From the NCBI GenBank assembly GCA_021824385.1, contig JAKAKU010000068.1, forward strand, positions 1 through 25,219: a stretch of DNA of 25,219 nucleotides, read 5' to 3'. The DNA is from a bacterium (GTDB taxonomy: Bacteria; Patescibacteriota; Microgenomatia; UBA8517). A program made the translations under genes and the position numbers. The notes beneath the pieces are model-generated. The model made no database searches. It was not told the DNA's origin and saw nothing but the letters and a program-made list of their open reading frames with translations. Each line of letters begins with the position of its first letter. Within the stretch, counting starts at the first letter, position 1. Positions 20,487-25,219 of this stretch are shown here, in pieces.

Positions 20487-20491
20487 GCCCA

Positions 20492-21166
20492 ATGAGAATA
20501 CTACTTGTTGAGGATGAAGAGCGGCTTTCGAACAACATCAAAAAAGGATTAACAGAACAGGGATTTGCTGTGGATACTGCTTATGATGGTGAGGAGGGTG
20601 AATTCCTGGCTGAAACTGAAGAGTATGACCTCATTCTCATGGACTTAATGCTGCCAAAAAAAGATGGAGTTTCCGTTTGTAAGTCGCTTCGTGAACGCAA
20701 AATCAAAACCCCTATTCTTATGCTTACTGCCAAAAGCCAATTGGAGGACAAAGTAGTCGGTTTTGAAGCAGGAGCAGATGACTATTTAACCAAGCCGTTC
20801 GCTTTTGAGGAGCTTAAGGCGAGGATATATGCACTTATTCGAAGAAGCCATGGAGAGACAGAAACAACACTCTCAGTCTCTGACCTTCAACTTGACCCCA
20901 AAAAACATACTGTAATTCGAGGAGATATCGAAATAAAGCTTACTCCGAAAGAGTTTTCCGTACTGGAATTTTTGCTCACACATAAAAATGAGATTGTTAC
21001 TCGGACACAGATTATTGAGCATGTTTGGGACATGAATTTTGAAGGAATTTCAAATGTTGTAGATGTCTTTATTACAACCCTGAGAAAGAAGATAGATAAG
21101 GGGAACTCTAAAGCCCTTATTCATACGCTTCATGGAGTAGGATATAAAATAAGCGAAAAGTCATGA
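20492..21166 (+). CDS. OmpR/PhoB-family response regulator
   Basis: This 224-aa protein has a receiver domain (1-118) with acidic pocket VEDEE, phospho-acceptor Asp51 (LILMDLMLP), the Thr of MLTAKS and the Lys of YLTKPF. A winged-helix effector follows (about 128-222) with LTPKEFSVLEFLL, the recognition region SNVVDVFITTLRKKID and the final wing HGVGYKI. It most resembles copper/metal and phosphate-type OmpR regulators (CusR-like); the signal is not shown by sequence. ATG at 20492 is chosen over the in-frame ATG at 20468, because TATAAT lies between them. The stop overlaps the kinase start (ATGA). It probably controls the downstream plus-strand genes and perhaps the P1B ATPase, whose promoter shares a 15-mer. 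Confidence 0.93.
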   Translation: MRILLVEDEERLSNNIKKGLTEQGFAVDTAYDGEEGEFLAETEEYDLILMDLMLPKKDGVSVCKSLRERKIKTPILMLTAKSQLEDKVVGFEAGADDYLTKPFAFEELKARIYALIRRSHGETETTLSVSDLQLDPKKHTVIRGDIEIKLTPKEFSVLEFLLTHKNEIVTRTQIIEHVWDMNFEGISNVVDVFITTLRKKIDKGNSKALIHTLHGVGYKISEKS

Positions 21167-22167
21167 AAAACTTGACAAAAAGCCTCAAAGGAAAACTTAT
21201 TGTGTGGTACACCGGAAGCATTCTTCTAATTGCCGTTTACTTTTGGTTTGGGGTTCATATTCTTTCCATACCATACGGTTCTGAAATTTTTATAGCACTT
21301 CTTATCCTGCTAAGTTTTGTGGGTTTTCTTCTGATTAAAAAAATAACAGAATCGTTGTCTGCACTTACGAAGAAAGTACGAACGATATCGAGCACTAATC
21401 TAAACGAGAGGTTAACGGTTGAAGACCCAGACAATGAAATTGGACAACTTGCACTCTCTTTTAATGAGCTGTTAAATCGGCTAGAAGACTCCTTCAGTCG
21501 TGAAAGACAGTTTATTGGAGATGTCGCGCATGAGCTTAAAACCCCTTTGGCCAATATGAAAACAGGCATTGAAGTCGTGCTTTCGAAGCCTAGAGCGTCA
21601 AATGAATATAGAGAACGGCTTGCTGAATGCTTAATTGATATAAATGACCTTTCAACAACGCTAACTGAAGTGCTAGATCTTGCTTGGACAGAGGCACATG
21701 TTAACCAAAAGCTTACAAAGAAAGTTAATTTCTCAAAGAGCTTGCTGGAACTTTCAGAAATAGCAATCAACCTGGGAATGACAAAAAATATTGAAGTGAA
21801 TTTCAAAATTACACCTAATATTTGGATATACGGCGAACGGCAAAAACTTTCTCGTGCAATATTAAACATTATAGATAATGGAATTAAATATAATAAAACA
21901 GGAGGTAACCTAAGCGTTATCCTTACGAAGAAAGAAGAAACATGCATTTTGCAAATCTCTGATAGTGGAGTTGGAATTCCACGAGCAGATATAAAATCAA
22001 TCTTTGGACGCTTTTACCGAGGGAAAAACACTGGCAAGACTTCAGGCTCAGGTTTAGGTCTTGCCATCGCAAAATCAATAATCTTACTTCATGGTGGGCA
22101 GATAGCAGTTAAAAGTACCCTAAATAGGGGGACAACCTTCACAATTAGTTTGCCTAATGCCCTCTGA
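21163..22167 (+). CDS. Sensor histidine kinase with very short extracytoplasmic loop
   Basis: This 334-aa kinase has two membrane helices (about 12-34 and 40-58) joined by only a handful of residues, then HAMP-like linker (60-110), H-box FIGDVAHELKTPLA (His123), N-box IIDNGIKYN, G1 DSGVGIP, F-box RFYRG and G2 GSGLGLAIAK. All catalytic motifs are intact. With almost no external domain it belongs to the intramembrane-sensing type, so it would sense through the membrane or through a partner protein, instead of the large periplasmic copper-binding domain of CusS. Start overlaps the regulator stop by four bases. Confidence 0.93.
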   Translation: MKNLTKSLKGKLIVWYTGSILLIAVYFWFGVHILSIPYGSEIFIALLILLSFVGFLLIKKITESLSALTKKVRTISSTNLNERLTVEDPDNEIGQLALSFNELLNRLEDSFSRERQFIGDVAHELKTPLANMKTGIEVVLSKPRASNEYRERLAECLIDINDLSTTLTEVLDLAWTEAHVNQKLTKKVNFSKSLLELSEIAINLGMTKNIEVNFKITPNIWIYGERQKLSRAILNIIDNGIKYNKTGGNLSVILTKKEETCILQISDSGVGIPRADIKSIFGRFYRGKNTGKTSGSGLGLAIAKSIILLHGGQIAVKSTLNRGTTFTISLPNAL

Positions 22168-22170
22168 CCT

Positions 22171-22195
22171 CTTAATACTTCCTTAACTTTTGAAG
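22171..22195 (+). promoter_or_regulatory. 11-bp-period direct repeat and -35 before the CsoR-like gene
   Basis: CTTAAT (22171) and CTTAAC (22182) start 11 bp apart, as OmpR-family half-sites do, and are followed directly by a -35-like TTGAAG (22190-22195). 15 of the first 17 bases match the box at 23854. Confidence 0.45.
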
Positions 22196-22214
22196 ATTAC
22201 TATTTGTTAGTAAT
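22196..22214. promoter_or_regulatory. 7-5-7 inverted repeat before the CsoR-like gene
   Basis: ATTACTA-TTTGT-TAGTAAT is a perfect dyad ending 7 bases before the ATG at 22222. It resembles the BlaI-type operator but has a shorter centre. It could be the CsoR-like protein's own operator. Confidence 0.5.
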
Positions 22215-22221
22215 ACACAAA

Positions 22222-22479
22222 ATGGTGAAACCAACGAGGAGACTAATAAAAGCGCGTAGAGAATTAAATTTGTTAATTTCTATGATTGAAAAGGGTTGTC
22301 CTTCTCTTCAATTAATCAACCTATCAAGAAAAATACAGTCAAATCTTAATTCCTTTAATCGTGAAATTCTTTCCTATCACTTTTTTATTTGTATTAGAAA
22401 GCGTATTAAAAATAAAGTTTTATTAATTGAATCGGAGAATATTGCAAAAGTTATTGGACTTAAAAACAGTTATGAATAA
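22222..22479 (+). CDS. Divergent CsoR/RcnR-like (DUF156) regulator
   Basis: This 85-aa all-helical protein has a basic N-terminal helix, then ISMIEKGCPSLQLINLSRKI and SNLNSFNREILSYHFFICI. The MIEKGC and HxxxC patterns match the CsoR family, where Cys-His-Cys binds Cu(I): here Cys26, His53, Cys57. The Cys-His distance is 27 rather than the usual 25 and the canonical 'LNRLxRIEGQVRGI' helix is barely recognisable, so the metal site or specificity may differ. I chose the ATG at 22222 over an in-frame TTG at 22204, which lies in the upstream dyad. Position after a two-component system and before a DUF1573/CcdA/HMA-transporter series supports a metal-responsive role. Confidence 0.5.
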   Translation: MVKPTRRLIKARRELNLLISMIEKGCPSLQLINLSRKIQSNLNSFNREILSYHFFICIRKRIKNKVLLIESENIAKVIGLKNSYE

Positions 22480-22505
22480 GCAAAGCTTGTACACAAACTA
22501 CGTTT

Positions 22506-23009
22506 ATGAATAGTACTAGAACAATTATTGTCATTACCATAGCCACAATCGCGCTTATGATTGGAGGAACGCTCGTGCTTACAAAAAGTACAGAACCTGA
22601 TAAAGCTCAAGAAATTCAATTTGTTGAAGGTGGAAAGGCGGTAGCCCCAAAAACTCAGAAAGACTGGGGAGATATTGCGTTCGAAGGAGGAAATAAGGAA
22701 GAAACGTTTGTAATAAAAAATGAAGGAACACAAACCCTTCGTATTCGTCGTATACGTACTTCTTGTCATTGCACAAAGGCTCAGGTATCAATTGGAGACG
22801 TTGTTAGCCCATCTTTTGGAATGAACAGCGATGATCCTTGGGTAGGAGAAGTTCCAGAAGGGGAAGAAGCAAAAGTAAAAGTAACCTTTGATCCCGCATT
22901 TCACGGAGTAAACGGTCTTGGGCCAATTACTAGATATGTAACAGTTGAAACAAGTGACCCACAGAACAAAACAATTGAATTTAGTGTTAGTGGCTTCGTT
23001 AAAAAATAA
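22506..23009 (+). CDS. DUF1573 membrane-anchored protein
   Basis: This 167-aa protein has an N-terminal membrane helix (about 5-26) and an extracytoplasmic immunoglobulin-like DUF1573 domain (52-167): WGDIAFEGGNKEETFVIKNEGTQTL, then RTSCHCTKAQ (Cys87, Cys89), the family's conserved CxC motif where many members have SCGCT; then EEAKVKVTFDPAFHG and TRYVTVETSDP. The function of DUF1573 is unknown; the CxC and frequent copper/redox neighbours suggest thiol or metal chemistry. Its stop lies one base before the CcdA-like start, so they are co-translated. Confidence 0.85.
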   Translation: MNSTRTIIVITIATIALMIGGTLVLTKSTEPDKAQEIQFVEGGKAVAPKTQKDWGDIAFEGGNKEETFVIKNEGTQTLRIRRIRTSCHCTKAQVSIGDVVSPSFGMNSDDPWVGEVPEGEEAKVKVTFDPAFHGVNGLGPITRYVTVETSDPQNKTIEFSVSGFVKK

Positions 23010-23010
23010 T

Positions 23011-23847
23011 ATGACAACAATGCTATTTCAGACATCATTAATCGCAGCATTTATTGCGGGTATGGTAGCTCTTTTTGCTCCGTGTTGCATAACTTTTCTT
23101 TTACCTGCTTATTTGGGAGGAGTATTTAAGGAGAAGCAAAAGGTTCTATTTATGACATTAGTCTTTGGACTCGGCATTTTTGCAACCCTGCTACCTGCAG
23201 TGATTGGGGTGCAGCTTATATCTCGCTTCATATTTCGCTATCACGACACTATTTACATCATTGGAGCAATAGTTATGCTTTTAGCTGCAATAACTACGTT
23301 TTTGGGAGTAAAACTACCAATGCCACATTTACGAGGCAGTGCACACAAAGAGCACCCTGATGTATTGTCTGTTTTTACGCTCGGAATATTTTCTGGGATA
23401 ACGAGTGCCTGCTGCGCTCCGGTTCTTGTTGGTATTTTGGCGCTTACCTTTATGTCTCCAAGCTTTGTCGGCGCAATTGCAGTTGGAGGGATGTATGTAT
23501 TTGGAATGGTAACACCCTTGCTTCTCATTGCACTCTTTTTAAACAATAAAATGCCACGTATTTTGTGGCTGAGAAGACCGGTTACTCAAATTAAAATTTT
23601 AGGGAATGTTTTTCAAATTATTATGAGTAATGTTATTGCGGCTGCAATATTCTTTGTAACGGGAATTATTACTTTGATTCTCACTTCTCGTGGAGCGTTG
23701 TCCGAGAAAAACATGGAAGGCTTTACCAAGTTAATTCAAAACTCCGGCAACAGTGTAAATTTGTTGGTTGGGAATAATCTTGCCTTAAATGTAGTTTTTC
23801 TAATTTTAGTAATTTTTATACTTTATAAAATTATGAAGAAAGCGTAA
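23011..23847 (+). CDS. CcdA/DsbD-like transmembrane electron transporter
   Basis: This 278-aa protein has about six to seven membrane helices. Conserved Cys-Pro style motifs at equivalent positions of two halves are FAPCCITFLLPAYLGG (Cys25, Cys26) and SACCAPVLVGIL (Cys134, Cys135), as in CcdA/DsbD-type proteins that pass reducing equivalents from cytoplasmic thioredoxin to extracytoplasmic thiols. Both sites are doubled CC, not the single Cys typical of CcdA. ATG at 23011 was chosen (an in-frame TTG at 22945 lies in the upstream gene). It may reduce the neighbouring DUF1573 protein, or counterbalance the oxidising DsbA proteins upstream. Metal transport is an alternative. Confidence 0.8.
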   Translation: MTTMLFQTSLIAAFIAGMVALFAPCCITFLLPAYLGGVFKEKQKVLFMTLVFGLGIFATLLPAVIGVQLISRFIFRYHDTIYIIGAIVMLLAAITTFLGVKLPMPHLRGSAHKEHPDVLSVFTLGIFSGITSACCAPVLVGILALTFMSPSFVGAIAVGGMYVFGMVTPLLLIALFLNNKMPRILWLRRPVTQIKILGNVFQIIMSNVIAAAIFFVTGIITLILTSRGALSEKNMEGFTKLIQNSGNSVNLLVGNNLALNVVFLILVIFILYKIMKKA

Positions 23848-23852
23848 TTAAT

Positions 23853-23874
23853 TCTTCATACTTTCTTAATCTAC
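23853..23874 (+). promoter_or_regulatory. 11-bp-period direct repeat before the HMA-SafE gene
   Basis: TCTTCAT and TCTTAAT start 11 bp apart. From 23854 the sequence CTTCATACTTTCTTAAT matches the box at 22171 at 15 of 17 positions, about 25 bases upstream of the ATG at 23895. Confidence 0.45.
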
Positions 23875-23894
23875 ATACCAGTAAGCTATCAATT

Positions 23895-25219
23895 ATGAAT
23901 CAAAAGATTATAAACATAGAAGGAATGCATTGTCGCTCCTGCGAAATGCTTGTTGAAGATGAATTAACTTCAATTAAAGGCGTGAAAAGTGTGCGAGTAA
24001 ATCAAAAACGTGGAATTGCAGTGGTTCACTACAAGGGAATTTTGAAAGATTCAGATATTGAACAGGCTATAGCAAATGCCGGTTACTCTGTTTGCTCGTT
24101 GCCTGCCAGAAGTTCAAAAACATTACCATGGTTTTCTAGAGACGAGCGTGTGTATCAAAGTGTCGTTGCTTCTATGACGATATTAATTTTAGGCTTCTTG
24201 CTCCTTCGAGCCACTTCAATTGATAAATTGTTTAGTTTTGGAAGTAATAATTTTGGCAGTCTTCCTGTTGTTTTTCTCGTAGGGTTAACAGCTGGAGTGT
24301 CTACATGTATGGCTTTAGTGGGTGGATTAGTTCTCGGAGCTTCAGCTAGATTTTCTGAAAAGAATCCAAATGCAACTTCCCGAGAAAAGTTCGCCCCACA
24401 CTTGTATTTTAATTTAGGTAGAATTATTTCCTTCTTTAGCTTTGGAGCATTAGTTGGATTGTTGGGCTCATTTTTGCAAATGTCTACCTCTGTTTCAGGA
24501 TTTTTGATTATTGTTGCAGGTCTTTTTATGCTTTTCCTAGGATTACAACTTACCGAGCTTTTTCCACGCTTGACCGCTTATAGCTTTTCCTTACCAAAGG
24601 GTATTAGTCGAGCTCTTGGAATTAAAGACGCAAAAGAGCGTGAATACAGTCACAAAAACTCAATGCTTCTTGGAGCCCTTACATTTTTCCTTCCCTGTGG
24701 TTTTACCCAAGCTATTCAACTTTATGCAATTTCATCAGGAAGTCCCGTTAAGGCCTCTTTGGCTCTTGGAGTATTTGCCCTAGGAACAACACCAGGACTT
24801 TTAGGAATTGGTGGGCTTACATCAGTACTTAAAGGAGCACGAGGACAACTGTTCTTTAGACTTACTGGCTTAGTTGTTGTAGCTCTTGCTTTCTTTAACA
24901 TTTCAAATGGGCTGAATCTTACTGGACTTAGCTCTGTACTTGGGGCTTCAAGCCAAACGCAAGACACACAAACCAATAGTGTCATTTCAGAAAGTATTCA
25001 AATTGTAAAAATGGACCAAAAAGCAAATGGCTATTTCCCAAATAAGTTTACCGTCAAGAAAGGTGTGCCTGTGAAATGGATTGTAACTTCAAATGGACAA
25101 GGTGGATGTGCAAGCGTATTAACTTCACAAAAGTTAAATATTCAAAAAGTTCTAGCAAGTGGTGAAAATATCTTTGAGTTCACACCTACAGAGGCGGGTC
25201 AAATTAGATTCAGTTGTGC
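23895..25219 (+). CDS. HMA domain - SafE-like membrane protein - cupredoxin fusion, 3' end outside window
   Basis: About 441 residues are visible and the frame is open to the window edge. Residues 1-70 form a heavy-metal-associated domain with GMHCRSC (Cys13, Cys16). Residues about 92-355 are a six- to seven-helix TauE/SafE-like (UreH-type) region with LVGLTAGVSTCMALVGGLVLG and FFLPCGFTQAIQLYAISSG, two halves each with a Cys-containing helix. From about 372 a cupredoxin-like domain begins: YFPNKFTVKKGVPVKWIV, GGCASVL, IFEFTPTEAGQIRFSC, with Cys ligands and probably a Met just beyond the window. This suggests cytoplasmic Cu(I) capture, passage across the membrane and receipt by an external copper site. 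The fusion type is known in copper-handling loci. An upstream box links it to the response regulator. Confidence 0.88.
   Translation, partial: MNQKIINIEGMHCRSCEMLVEDELTSIKGVKSVRVNQKRGIAVVHYKGILKDSDIEQAIANAGYSVCSLPARSSKTLPWFSRDERVYQSVVASMTILILGFLLLRATSIDKLFSFGSNNFGSLPVVFLVGLTAGVSTCMALVGGLVLGASARFSEKNPNATSREKFAPHLYFNLGRIISFFSFGALVGLLGSFLQMSTSVSGFLIIVAGLFMLFLGLQLTELFPRLTAYSFSLPKGISRALGIKDAKEREYSHKNSMLLGALTFFLPCGFTQAIQLYAISSGSPVKASLALGVFALGTTPGLLGIGGLTSVLKGARGQLFFRLTGLVVVALAFFNISNGLNLTGLSSVLGASSQTQDTQTNSVISESIQIVKMDQKANGYFPNKFTVKKGVPVKWIVTSNGQGGCASVLTSQKLNIQKVLASGENIFEFTPTEAGQIRFSC

Noticed and set aside
21255..21947. Long minus-strand open frame of 230 codons
   Set aside because: Antisense to the histidine kinase, which has every catalytic motif in the plus frame.
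23865..23890. AATCTACATACCAGTAAG before the HMA-SafE gene as a BlaI operator
   Set aside because: The left half matches partly but the right half does not match.

Overview
This AT-rich window has the look of a small-genome uncultured bacterium, most plausibly a Candidate Phyla Radiation (Patescibacteria) lineage such as Microgenomates. That assignment rests on protein style (short single-domain enzymes, PT-rich tail proteins, DsbA proteins with a His-rich C-terminal domain) and is inference. UAA, UAG and UGA all act as stops, so the standard bacterial code fits. No rRNA, tRNA, CRISPR array or transposase was seen.

Layout. Positions 1-3800 (minus strand) hold housekeeping or hypothetical genes: a truncated GT4 glycosyltransferase, a phosphoglycerate mutase translationally coupled to a YdeI-like protein, and a membrane-anchored PT-repeat protein. 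Positions 3875-4940 carry a coupled 46-aa ORF plus PLD-like gene, a small hypothetical gene and an XRE regulator. An M23 peptidase follows at 5131-5814, with a hairpin that would hide its ribosome binding site.

Positions 5950-20360 form the core: a copper/thiol-stress locus with near mirror-image architecture. A plus-strand module BlaI - M56 (BlaR1-like) peptidase - DsbA - small membrane protein with a GCAxCG motif lies at 5991-8716. A second, diverged copy in the same gene order lies on the minus strand at 18160-15471. Between them sit the cargo genes: a second DsbA type, a SurA-like chaperone, a CuA-type cupredoxin, a P1B metal ATPase, a zinc-ribbon-like protein, a MltG-like remnant, a two-domain multicopper oxidase and a YtkA/FixH-like protein. 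A CAP-domain protein, a PH-domain protein and an isoprenylcysteine-methyltransferase-like protein precede the minus-strand module. Six matches to one 17-bp inverted repeat, TACTACA-N3-TGTAGTA, lie at or just upstream of start codons in this block, as expected for a BlaI-type repressor regulon. The M56 proteins lack a penicillin-binding domain and instead end in a short extracytoplasmic Met/Cys-rich tail, so the inferred signal is metal or thiol stress.

Positions 20492-25219 (plus strand) hold a second regulatory block: an OmpR-family response regulator and histidine kinase, a divergent CsoR-like protein, a DUF1573 protein, a CcdA-like protein and a truncated HMA - SafE-like - cupredoxin fusion. 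An 11-bp-period direct repeat recurs upstream of two of these genes and its first half upstream of the regulator.

Several genes appear to be transcribed without a leader: a -10 box sits 6 bases before the ATG at 11185, 13335 and 20492. Overall the window reads as an envelope copper-handling and disulfide-management island under a proteolytic BlaI/M56 relay plus a two-component system.
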